Notes under the pieces: model-generated
Told to the model about the DNA's origin: nothing
Database searches by the model: none
Seen by the model: only the letters and a program-made list of their open reading frames with translations
Position numbers and translations under genes: made by a program
Shown: in pieces, positions 54,695 through 62,650 of the stretch
How positions within the stretch are numbered: the first letter of the stretch is position 1
How the letters are laid out: each line of letters begins with the position of its first letter
Assembly: GCF_000208385.1 (NCBI RefSeq)
Contig: NC_015436.1
Coordinates: 992,001 to 1,056,000, forward strand
Length of the DNA stretch: 64,000 nt
From: Parasphaerochaeta coccoides DSM 17374
Lineage (GTDB): Bacteria; Spirochaetota; Spirochaetia; Sphaerochaetales; Sphaerochaetaceae
Reading direction: 5' to 3'

Positions 54695-55595
54695 AGCGGA
54701 ACATGCGGGAATATTCTATCCGGGGGATAAGACATCCCAGGATCTGATATTCGATGTCTCTGCCAATACGGACGTACAGAATACGGACGTGCAGGATGCC
54801 CTTTCCCGGATATCGAGCCTTTCATCGGGTTTTCCATCGGATTTCCCTGCCGTTGTCATGGTTCCTCAAGCTGCTTGGACATGGACGCTAGCCGATATTC
54901 ATGACGCATTAGGAAGTCTGTCGGCAACACCGGATTTTGAGCTGATTGTCCTCCTTGCCCCGCTCCACGCTCCCGTCATGGAAATTCATCAACCAGCCTT
55001 TGTCTTCAGCCATGGCGCCATCGGAACCCGGACGGCACAGGGCGACATTATGTTTGATATTGCAGCGCGGGGTATCTTGGAAGCACGATTCCCCCGTGAG
55101 TTCTCACTCCAGAATGTGTACTTCACTGAAGAACCGGGAGTGGAATATCTCTTTCCGGTACTGGCCAGGAAATATCCCGGCGTTCCGGTACTTCCCTTGC
55201 TAGCCGGAGATGCCGATGGTCAACGGGTTCGCGCCATGGCGGAGATGCTCAGGATCCTCAATGAAGCACGTCCACGCACGCTTTTCATCATTGCAGGCAA
55301 TCTCAGTGCCGAGGAACACCTGTCCCAAGCACTGGAACATGCCACTGTGCTTCAGGGAGCCATGGAAAATGGAGAAGCCTTGCTTCCGCTACGCGCCGCC
55401 GGAAAAATTTCCAGCGTAGCAACGCCATGGATTGAGGCTGTGCGCAGGATATTTGGCGGAAGATGGCGGTTGTTGACTGTGCGTCAGTCCGATGGGCCAC
55501 GGTTCTGCCATCTGCCAGAAACAGCTCCCGACACATCTCATTCCTCCGTCGTGTGGCATGCGGCGGAAATTCTTACTCAAGGACGTGACTCATGA
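54681..55595 (+). CDS. MEMO-like (AmmeMemoRadiSam B) protein, degenerate active site
   Basis: A 304-residue protein of the MEMO1/AmmeMemoRadiSam-B group, which is a non-haem iron dioxygenase fold of unclear bacterial role. Family traces: EAEHAGIFYPGD at the start (usual xxxGxFYP), MVPQAAWTWTL where PHAGYxYSG is expected, LLAPLHAP in place of GPNHH, and IIAGNLSAEEHLSQ where SSDLSHY is expected. The metal-binding His of PHAGY is Gln here, so activity is doubtful. GGAGGAGAGG before the ATG at 54681 fixes the start. It overlaps the genes on both sides. Confidence 0.7.
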   Translation: MTFHEAEHAGIFYPGDKTSQDLIFDVSANTDVQNTDVQDALSRISSLSSGFPSDFPAVVMVPQAAWTWTLADIHDALGSLSATPDFELIVLLAPLHAPVMEIHQPAFVFSHGAIGTRTAQGDIMFDIAARGILEARFPREFSLQNVYFTEEPGVEYLFPVLARKYPGVPVLPLLAGDADGQRVRAMAEMLRILNEARPRTLFIIAGNLSAEEHLSQALEHATVLQGAMENGEALLPLRAAGKISSVATPWIEAVRRIFGGRWRLLTVRQSDGPRFCHLPETAPDTSHSSVVWHAAEILTQGRDS

Positions 55596-57076
55596 ATCCA
55601 CGGTATCTGCCCTTCATCCAGGAAAAAGATGGCATCCCGGCCACATTCCTCCCGATTGCCCCTCTGGGGGAAAAGTTACCTACATATCTTTTCCAAGGGA
55701 AAAAACAACCCCTCTGGTATATTTCCGGTGATACCATTACCCCGATTTACTGGACAAACATAGTTCCGGCGGGAGATATGCAATGCATCTACTTCGACAG
55801 GCTTGACCTGGAAAGTTTTGAAACGCTGGCATCCTCCCGACGCTCCGAGGCTCTACGGATATTGCAGGATTTCGCCCGCGCTCTCCTGGTACTTGGCAAG
55901 GACATGGTTTCAGTTGAGAACGGCCTTCTTCCCCTCTGGAAGATGTGGATAGTATCAGGCGGAGGATTCCTTGTACTTTCCCGTACCATCAGCGAACTCA
56001 TGGCATCATCCTTGAATGATGACGGCAGGCATGAAGGATGGTATGCATGGGCGACTCCCCGCACCAATCCCGCTTTCACGCTCTGTCATCAGTTCACCCA
56101 GATGCTTTATTTCGCACTCATGGGATTCCCCCCGTTCTTTACTGCCGATACTCGTGAGGACAAGTTCCGTTTCTTCCCTGTCCCGCATGACCTCCATCAC
56201 CCGGAAATGGACAGTACGTGCGACTGGATTAACTCCATGCTGCGCCTTTCCATTCCCCGGCAACAGGACGCAGCAGGCAACAAAAACCCAGTCTCTGCTC
56301 TCTCATGGTGGCTTGAAGCCTCCCGTGATGTGACGTGGACCGTACCGGAACAAGCAGCCGTCACCGTACAGGAAGCACAGCATCGGGCTTCCACGTCTGA
56401 TGAGAAAGCACGGACTTTCTTTGCCCATCAGGTAAAACGGGCTTCTCACAGAAGATTCTGGAGGAAGCGAGGAACTGTTATCATAGCCGTGGTCATTGCC
56501 GTGGCGGCCATAAGCTGGTTTACGGCCGACCGCATCAGGACACTGAACGCTCCGCCTCAAACCGCAGGGTTGGAACCGACAGCAATCATTGCCGATTATT
56601 ATGAAGGTCAGAATGCCTTGGATATCAGCAGGCTTGAAGACAGTCTTGCAAAAGGAGTCAAGAGCCCCTTGAGCTTCGAGTTGACCAATCTCTTTGTAAC
56701 CAGCCGGATGCGTCTTGCCAATGAAAACATTGACCCTCACATGACCCCGGATGAATGGATTGCTTCCGGACGGGAACCTATTCCTGAGACCTACTATGTC
56801 TACGGAGTGACGGATCTCCGCATAGAACGGACGGGGGAGGATTCGTGGCAGGCGATCACGACTTTATATACACCCTATCAGTACGACAGCACGCAGACAT
56901 CCGACAGCGGGACATCTTCCCTTGAGACTCCGAAGGCAGTGACGACCTATGTATATGAGCAGACAACGGACTTTACCTTGGCTTTCTCGGAACGAGGATG
57001 GTGGGAAATCACATCGGTCGGCAATTCCTACATTGAACTCCGCGATGTCATTGAAATTCCCTATATTCCCAGATAA
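55592..57076 (+). CDS. Transmembrane protein, possible pseudokinase with extracytoplasmic domain
   Basis: A 494-residue protein of no family I know. Residues 1-285 are cytoplasmic, one membrane helix is at 294-311 (TVIIAVVIAVAAISWF), and 180 residues lie outside, beta-rich. The cytoplasmic part recalls a protein kinase C-lobe: ILQDFARALLVLGKDMVSVE at 90-109, a strand pair at 112-130, then YAWATPRTN at 151-159 and LYFALMGFPPF at 172-182, like the LYELLTGxPPF of kinases. HRD and DFG are not recognisable, so it would be a pseudokinase; this is inference. It overlaps the MEMO-like gene by ATGA and converges on miaA with 16 bp overlap. Confidence 0.5.
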   Translation: MNPRYLPFIQEKDGIPATFLPIAPLGEKLPTYLFQGKKQPLWYISGDTITPIYWTNIVPAGDMQCIYFDRLDLESFETLASSRRSEALRILQDFARALLVLGKDMVSVENGLLPLWKMWIVSGGGFLVLSRTISELMASSLNDDGRHEGWYAWATPRTNPAFTLCHQFTQMLYFALMGFPPFFTADTREDKFRFFPVPHDLHHPEMDSTCDWINSMLRLSIPRQQDAAGNKNPVSALSWWLEASRDVTWTVPEQAAVTVQEAQHRASTSDEKARTFFAHQVKRASHRRFWRKRGTVIIAVVIAVAAISWFTADRIRTLNAPPQTAGLEPTAIIADYYEGQNALDISRLEDSLAKGVKSPLSFELTNLFVTSRMRLANENIDPHMTPDEWIASGREPIPETYYVYGVTDLRIERTGEDSWQAITTLYTPYQYDSTQTSDSGTSSLETPKAVTTYVYEQTTDFTLAFSERGWWEITSVGNSYIELRDVIEIPYIPR

Positions 57077-57993
57077 ACGTCCACAAGATGCTTGATGCCT
57101 GTGTCATCATCAGGATGCATCCATGTGACATCAGCGAAGCTCCGGAAGAACGTGTACTGTCGTTTGGCATAGAGATGGCAATTTCTGGCAATCTGGGTTG
57201 CTATACCGGAATGTGTCATCTCCCCGCCACGCATGGCCTGGAAAAATTCCCGATACCCAATGCCTTGCATGCTCGGCCAGGAAGAAACAGCACCCATCAT
57301 GAGCAAGCGGCGCATTTCATCCTCAAGTCCTTCCTCGAACATCGCCTTGACCCGCTGGGCTATGCGTTCCTTCAAATCATCACGTTCCCTTTCCAGTCCG
57401 ATGATCAAGGGCTTCATCCCATGCCGAGGGCCATCAGGCACGGTGAAGGATGAGAGTGGCCGGCCAGTGCTTTGCCAAACCTCCAAGGCACGCAGGATGC
57501 GCTGGGTATCGGATGGATGTATGCGCACGGCACTAACAGGATCAACTTCAGCAAGCCACTGGTGACACCATGCCAGTCCTTTTTCTTCTTTGATGCCAGC
57601 TATTTCATTCCGTATCCGGGAATCGGCAGGAGGCGCTTCGCTCAGGCCATGCAAGAAATGTTTGAAGTAATACGCCGTTCCTCCGGTCAGTACGGGGATA
57701 TCTCCCTTGGATGCTATGCGGATGACTGCTTCATCCGCCATACGGACGAAGGTTCCGACAGAAAACTGTTCCCATGGCTCTGCTACGTCCAGCAATTCAT
57801 GCGGAACCAAGGATTGAAGCTGCCGGGAGGGTTTGGCGGAACCAATGTCAAGATGTCGGTATACTTGGATGGAATCAGCGTTAATCACCCCGTATCCATG
57901 ACGAAAAAGACGGGGCAGAAGTCCCGTCTTTCCTACGCCCGTGGGGCCAAAAAGAAAAATAATCCTGGAAAAATACGCAGTCTCAGTTGCCAC
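57061..57993 (-). CDS. miaA: tRNA dimethylallyltransferase
   Basis: The enzyme isopentenylates A37 of tRNAs reading U-initial codons. It is 310 residues: P-loop LFGPTGVGKTG at the N terminus, NADSIQVYRHLDIGSAKPS, LTGGTAYYFKHFLHG, and MQGIGYREFFQ near the tRNA-binding end. The start is a GTG at 57993, which overlaps the rpoZ stop by 11 bp. The 3' end overlaps the convergent pseudokinase-like gene by 16 bp. It is second gene of the rpoZ-miaA pair. Confidence 0.95.
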   Translation of the reverse strand: MATETAYFSRIIFLFGPTGVGKTGLLPRLFRHGYGVINADSIQVYRHLDIGSAKPSRQLQSLVPHELLDVAEPWEQFSVGTFVRMADEAVIRIASKGDIPVLTGGTAYYFKHFLHGLSEAPPADSRIRNEIAGIKEEKGLAWCHQWLAEVDPVSAVRIHPSDTQRILRALEVWQSTGRPLSSFTVPDGPRHGMKPLIIGLERERDDLKERIAQRVKAMFEEGLEDEMRRLLMMGAVSSWPSMQGIGYREFFQAMRGGEMTHSGIATQIARNCHLYAKRQYTFFRSFADVTWMHPDDDTGIKHLVDVYLGI

Positions 57994-58243
57994 TCTCGGC
58001 CATGGAATATTCTACTTCGTCGTCAAGAACGCGTTCCAGCGCAGCGGAGACAATCTTGTCCTTGATAATAGGCTCAAGACCTGCAATCCGTTCATGCACG
58101 GCTTGCATGCTGAGTATGGCCGCTTCCTTGATTGCGACGCATGTAGTCTCGTATATATTCCTGTACACGACAGAACCATCGTCACTGTCTTTTGTCTTCT
58201 TCTCATCTTCCATGTCTATCAATTTATCGAGGGGGATGCTCAA
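57983..58243 (-). CDS. rpoZ: RNA polymerase omega subunit
   Basis: An 86-residue protein with the spirochaetal RpoZ pattern: MSIPLDKLID at the N terminus, NIYETTCVAIKEAAILS (usual EITCxxxKRAxQL), and VSAALERVLDDEVEYSM. Omega helps assemble beta prime and binds ppGpp in some bacteria. An insert of acidic and charged residues (MEDEKKTKDSDDGSVV) separates the first two blocks. The start codon is TTG at 58243, with AAGGAG 7 bp upstream. It overlaps miaA. Confidence 0.8.
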   Translation of the reverse strand: MSIPLDKLIDMEDEKKTKDSDDGSVVYRNIYETTCVAIKEAAILSMQAVHERIAGLEPIIKDKIVSAALERVLDDEVEYSMAESGN

Positions 58244-58306
58244 GGTTTATCTCCTTATCACCGGGACTGTAGCACAGTTACCAGTCAAACAGTTAATCAG
58301 TTTACT

Positions 58307-58873
58307 TTATCTGTTCTTTTTTGTACAGTCCCGCCCATGCACATGCGCACCAAGCGTGACACCACGTGAGACATACGAAATGATGATGTCAGTAACTTCT
58401 TCCGGTGTCCTGCCCTCTGTGTCAATCACCATGTCGGCACGAGAGGCATCATTGTTGTCAATGCCATAGATACGGGCATAACGGGCACTGTCGAAAGCGT
58501 CGCGCTCACGAGTCTCCTCCAGTTTCTTTCCTGGCTCTCCGCCTTCCCTCCGGAAGATACGGCGTGCCCTTTCTTCCACGCTGGCAGTCAGATAAATCTT
58601 TACATCAGCTTCCTCAAGCATCCAGATGGCAAGGCGGGAACCGAGGACACAGTTTTCCTGAGCCATGGCAAGTGCAATCTGGCGCTCATCAAGTTCCCTG
58701 TCTATCGAGTCGTCTTTCTCCGCCATGCGGTGGAACTCCCAGAAGTCGATGCCTCTTTCCTTGGCCATGGTACGGAACGTGTAATTAATCATGGGGTATC
58801 CCAATCTTTCGGCCACCATGGTCGAGACTGTCGTGTTCCCGCATCCGCTTTTCCCTGAAATAGCTATACGCAT
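58307..58873 (-). CDS. Cytidylate-kinase-like nucleoside monophosphate kinase
   Basis: A 188-residue P-loop kinase. The N terminus is MRIAISGKSGCGNTTVSTMV, a P-loop with Asn for the usual Lys-adjacent Ser, and the LID region contains arginines (ERARRIFRREGG) and DxxRY near 130. It belongs to the compact, archaeal-type cytidylate kinase family (Cytidylate_kin2), which makes CDP and dCDP. AAGGTGGAGAGA precedes the ATG. It lies 60 bp upstream of rpoZ on the same strand. Family assignment is good; substrate is inferred. Confidence 0.8.
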   Translation of the reverse strand: MRIAISGKSGCGNTTVSTMVAERLGYPMINYTFRTMAKERGIDFWEFHRMAEKDDSIDRELDERQIALAMAQENCVLGSRLAIWMLEEADVKIYLTASVEERARRIFRREGGEPGKKLEETRERDAFDSARYARIYGIDNNDASRADMVIDTEGRTPEEVTDIIISYVSRGVTLGAHVHGRDCTKKNR

Positions 58874-58924
58874 TCTCTCTCCACCTTGCAGTCCATCATC
58901 TGCACTCCTGCCTGTGGCAGGCTC

Positions 58925-59794
58925 TCATTCGATATTGCGAATCTGTTCACGAATGTTTTCCAGACAGGCCTTCATGTCAACGACCCTCAGGTTGACATCA
59001 ACCAATTGACTCTTACTGCCGATGGTGTTGATTTCCCGGTTAATCTCCTGACAGAGGAAATCCAAACGCTTTCCCACCGGTTGGGAAGAAGCAATCAAAG
59101 ACCTGTATTCCTTCAAATGAGTCCGCAACCGGACGATTTCTTCGTTGATTGAATAGCGAACAAGCATCACGGCGACTTCTTGGAGGAATCGGTTCTCATC
59201 ATAGCCTTTTTCTCCCAGCATTTCATTAAAACGCTCGGTCAGGCTGGCACGAATCATCCTCTCCATTTCTTCGGCATACGTCTCTACTGTTTCCAGTCCT
59301 TCGGTCAGCCTTGTCCCCAGACGCTCCAAATCACGGCGGGTCGCTTCCCCTTCCCTTTCTTTGCTCCGCGAGAATTGTTCGAGAGCTTTGCCCAGGACGG
59401 CAAAGAGAGTCGGATGCCAGACTTCCACGTCAGTGTCACGGGTAGCAGTCAGTACTCCTTCCCTTTCAAGAAAATCAGCCAAAGTCGGTTCAAACGATGT
59501 TCCCGCTTCACGGGCTATGGCGGAGAAAGCGTCAGCGTACCGGGCGACCGCATCCTTGTCCACTTCAAGAGTAAGATCCTCCGAGCTTTGCCGGAGCCGG
59601 ACGGTCACTTCTATACGACCACGGCTTGAGACATCCTTGACCATGGCATCAATCTCCTGCTCGAAGGGAGCAAGGAAATAAGGGATGTTATGCACGATGT
59701 CGAGGAATCTGTTGTTATATGCTTTAATCTCCACCGAGACATGAAGGTCGTCTTCATGTAGTTCGGAGAATCCATATCCTGTCATACTTTTCAT
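58925..59794 (-). CDS. yicC: YicC-family protein (putative endoribonuclease)
   Basis: A 289-residue protein of the YicC/YloC family, recently shown to be RNA-degrading endonucleases with conserved ends. The N terminus is MKSMTGYGFSE and EIKAYNNRFLDI; the C-terminal DUF1732-like part has VGKRLDFLCQEINREINTIG and a long coiled coil. GGGAG precedes the ATG at 59794, which overlaps the murC stop in ATGA. Start in the longer frame to 59893 lies within murC and was rejected. Confidence 0.93.
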   Translation of the reverse strand: MKSMTGYGFSELHEDDLHVSVEIKAYNNRFLDIVHNIPYFLAPFEQEIDAMVKDVSSRGRIEVTVRLRQSSEDLTLEVDKDAVARYADAFSAIAREAGTSFEPTLADFLEREGVLTATRDTDVEVWHPTLFAVLGKALEQFSRSKEREGEATRRDLERLGTRLTEGLETVETYAEEMERMIRASLTERFNEMLGEKGYDENRFLQEVAVMLVRYSINEEIVRLRTHLKEYRSLIASSQPVGKRLDFLCQEINREINTIGSKSQLVDVNLRVVDMKACLENIREQIRNIE

Positions 59795-61365
59795 GATAAG
59801 CTCCCTGTCCCGCGGGCAAGCAGAACCTTCCGTGACATTTCCCTGTTGTTGCCGGCACCCATGGTAATACACAAGTCGCCGCTCATCAACCACTGCGCCA
59901 GGATTTTAATGGCCTCTCCTTCATCCGGAGCAAAAACAGGAAGACACGCTCCAGCAGAGCGTTCTCCGCTCTTACGGGAGGCAATCTTTTCGCAGAGCAT
60001 CCTGGCACCGTCGTTGTCTCTGTCAGCATCTCCCCGTGCGGACGCATAGGTTCCCTGGATGACCAGAAAATCACACTTTCCCAGTTCGCGGGCGAAATCA
60101 TCAAGGAATGCCCTGGTACGGCTTGCCGTATGAGGGCTGAATGCAACGACAAGCCGTCGCTGTGGATATTTACGCCTGAGACTGTCCAAGGAAGCACGTA
60201 TCTCCGCAGGATGATGGGCGTAGTCATCCATGAAGATAATGTCATCGGAGCTGGTAAATTCTTCCTCTGTCCGTCCCAGACATCCGGGATATCTTTGCGC
60301 ATCCCGCAGAAGCGTCCCTACTACTGTCGGCAGGACTTCATCAGTGATGAGCGCATCTTCATCAAGGTAGAGATCAGGATGAGGGCGATCCAGCACCATG
60401 AAGGCGGCGAGCAAAGAGCCTCCCACGACATCCCCTACCAGCGCACGCCCATGGAGCCGGGAGGAAAACACCCTGTCTCCGAACAGTTTCATCCGATATT
60501 CATGTCCACCGGACAGAGAAGAATTGCCGTGAGGAAGTACGTCCCGCAAGGAAAAAATCCCTCCGGAAGCAAAGCCGTAGCCATGAACCATCAGATCCGG
60601 CCTGTGACGGCGTGCATAGGCCGCAAGAGCCCGCGCTCCGGAATCGTCAGTACAACAGAGCAGGAATCCTCCGGGCTGAATGCCCAGCACGAACCGCCGG
60701 AAAGTTTTCTCCACCGCCTTATGGTCAGGAAAAAAATCAGGATGGTCAAAATCCACTGAGGTCACCAAGGCACCCCTCACACGGTAATCCAGGAAATGAT
60801 CCTTATATTCGCAGGCTTCGACGACAGCGCATTCATCACCCTGCCATGGACCACAGAGAGGCGGTTCTTTTCCAGGCAGGTCTTCCCCCATCACCCGAAC
60901 CGCCGATCCAAATACTGAGAAAAAAGGAAAAGATCGGCGTGAAGGAAGGGAAAGCAACCATGCGGCACAACCAGTCGTAGTCGTTTTCCCATGGGTTCCC
61001 GCGACCGCATACATCCGGGTGGAACGTGACAGGCAGGCAAGCATTCCAGGATATGACCAGACGGAGGGGACTTCTGACCGGGCACGCCTGAGGACAGGAC
61101 AGTTTTCATCAGTCCAGGCGGAAGAATGGACTACGATGTCGATGGAGGAAGGAAGTAAATCCGCAGAAAACCCTTTCAGAGAACTCAGTCCATGACTTTC
61201 AAGGATAGCATCGGTCATGAAGACTTCCGCCGTATCGCATCCGCATACACAAGCTCCGGCGTTTTTCATCATGATAGCGAGGGATGCCATTCCCGTTCCC
61301 TTGATGCCAATGCAGAAAACCTTCTTTCCCGCAAGCAAATCCGCCACTGTCCCACATTCTTTCAC
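59791..61365 (-). CDS. murC: UDP-N-acetylmuramate--L-alanine ligase
   Basis: Cytoplasmic peptidoglycan ligase adding L-Ala to UDP-MurNAc. At 524 residues it is longer than the usual 450-480. Motifs: GIKGTGMASLA (UDP-binding), VAGTHGKTTTTG (P-loop), EACEYKDHFLDY and DDYAHHPAEI, plus AFSPHTASRTRAF. It overlaps the outer-membrane gene upstream by 4 bp and yicC downstream by 4 bp. The long insert lies between about 150 and 185 and around 270-330. Confidence 0.95.
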   Translation of the reverse strand: MKECGTVADLLAGKKVFCIGIKGTGMASLAIMMKNAGACVCGCDTAEVFMTDAILESHGLSSLKGFSADLLPSSIDIVVHSSAWTDENCPVLRRARSEVPSVWSYPGMLACLSRSTRMYAVAGTHGKTTTTGCAAWLLSLPSRRSFPFFSVFGSAVRVMGEDLPGKEPPLCGPWQGDECAVVEACEYKDHFLDYRVRGALVTSVDFDHPDFFPDHKAVEKTFRRFVLGIQPGGFLLCCTDDSGARALAAYARRHRPDLMVHGYGFASGGIFSLRDVLPHGNSSLSGGHEYRMKLFGDRVFSSRLHGRALVGDVVGGSLLAAFMVLDRPHPDLYLDEDALITDEVLPTVVGTLLRDAQRYPGCLGRTEEEFTSSDDIIFMDDYAHHPAEIRASLDSLRRKYPQRRLVVAFSPHTASRTRAFLDDFARELGKCDFLVIQGTYASARGDADRDNDGARMLCEKIASRKSGERSAGACLPVFAPDEGEAIKILAQWLMSGDLCITMGAGNNREMSRKVLLARGTGSLS

Positions 61366-62522
61366 AGGGTGATTCCCATGGACAGGCCTATGCCTACCCC
61401 GTCACCACGCATTCCCGTCTTGCCGCTATACAGCGAGAAGGGTACTTCACAGAGCAAATCCACCGTCAGCCATTCGGCGATAAGGCTGAGCCCGAAGCTT
61501 GTGAGTATCCGGCTGGGTTCCGCCTGGAAGATTCGTCCCATGCTCGGCTTCAATTCATGATAACCGACACGCGCGTCCAACGATACACGGGGAAGCATCT
61601 GCAAACGGAGATTGATGCCCGCGGCAATGGCGCGTGATGCATCGCTGCCTATATCATGGATGTCCATGGCGGCTTCAATGACGAAAAGGTTCAACTCATA
61701 GTCACGGGAATAGCGTGGCGAGACGAATGAGATGCCCGCACTAAGAGAATCCATGAATGTACGGGGAGCGGCCGAGGAATCAAAAGGATGACCGCCCGAC
61801 AGGATGGAATCGGAGGAAACTCCCATGCGAACCCAAGAACCATCAAGGATGACTCCCGCGCCGACGGAGTAGAAATCAGTATTCTCCTTGGCGTGATAGC
61901 GGTCAAAGAAAGTCTGGATAAAATAGTCCGTCATGAAGTACGTCTCATTGACTGAAATGCGCTCCCGCACGGAACGGTTGCCTCCCCGTATGGACGCGCC
62001 AACGTACAGCCTGTTGAATTGCCATGCCAGGTCAAGCTGAATCAAGGAAATAGAATGTGCCGCAAAGGTCATGGAACCAGGATCAAGCCTTTCAAGCAAG
62101 ATATTGCGCCTTATGGTCAGGGCGGCATTGTTGCCGACAAATGCCACCATGTAATCAGCAAGGGGCTGCTGGAGGAAGGCATATGCTTTGCCTTGGGAGA
62201 GAGATGAAAACCGCATGGCATCGAAGAAGGTTCCTTGCAGGGTAAGGTTTCCTGTCGCGCCACGCGTGGCAAGGGACGCCGGATTCATCTGGGGAGATGC
62301 TGAAATGCCGGTAAGCGATGTCCCGGCGTATCCGATGGAGGCCATGCGGAAGTCCTTGAATGTAAAGAAAGAAAGATTTTCGTAGGCTTCCCCATACGCC
62401 ATGGGCGCACAGAAAAAAGCACCGGCAAGAAACACTGTCATCCACCGGAAGATTCGTGCGGAACAAATCTTCCGGACAGAAGCATCCTTTCTGTTCCTCC
62501 GGATTTTTTCCGATGGTTCCAT
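61362..62522 (-). CDS. Outer-membrane beta-barrel protein (FadL/UPF0164-like)
   Basis: A 386-residue protein. The signal sequence is long (MEPSEKIRRNRK, then IFRWMTVFLAGAFFCAPMAYG, cleavage near AYG). After it come FKDFRMASIGYAG and ISASPQMNPASLA, which recall FadL-like/UPF0164 spirochaetal barrels in which an NPA motif follows the hatch. The C terminus GDGVGIGLSMGITL is a typical last strand. AAGGGAG precedes the ATG at 62522. It is first in an operon with murC and yicC. Its ligand is unknown; the family guess is moderate. Confidence 0.75.
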   Translation of the reverse strand: MEPSEKIRRNRKDASVRKICSARIFRWMTVFLAGAFFCAPMAYGEAYENLSFFTFKDFRMASIGYAGTSLTGISASPQMNPASLATRGATGNLTLQGTFFDAMRFSSLSQGKAYAFLQQPLADYMVAFVGNNAALTIRRNILLERLDPGSMTFAAHSISLIQLDLAWQFNRLYVGASIRGGNRSVRERISVNETYFMTDYFIQTFFDRYHAKENTDFYSVGAGVILDGSWVRMGVSSDSILSGGHPFDSSAAPRTFMDSLSAGISFVSPRYSRDYELNLFVIEAAMDIHDIGSDASRAIAAGINLRLQMLPRVSLDARVGYHELKPSMGRIFQAEPSRILTSFGLSLIAEWLTVDLLCEVPFSLYSGKTGMRGDGVGIGLSMGITL

Positions 62523-62650
62523 TGACGCTCCCTTGTCTCGTCTCATGATTGGAAATCATATCAGATGCCTGCATGTGGGACAACATCCCATAGCGGGAGA
62601 TTCATGGAAAGTTCCTTGCTACGGGAGCCGAAGATTGCTACCATGACATC
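62523..62650. other. Divergent region between outer-membrane gene and murE
   Basis: 128 bp. No clear promoter hexamers or ribosome site for murE were identified. Confidence 0.4.
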
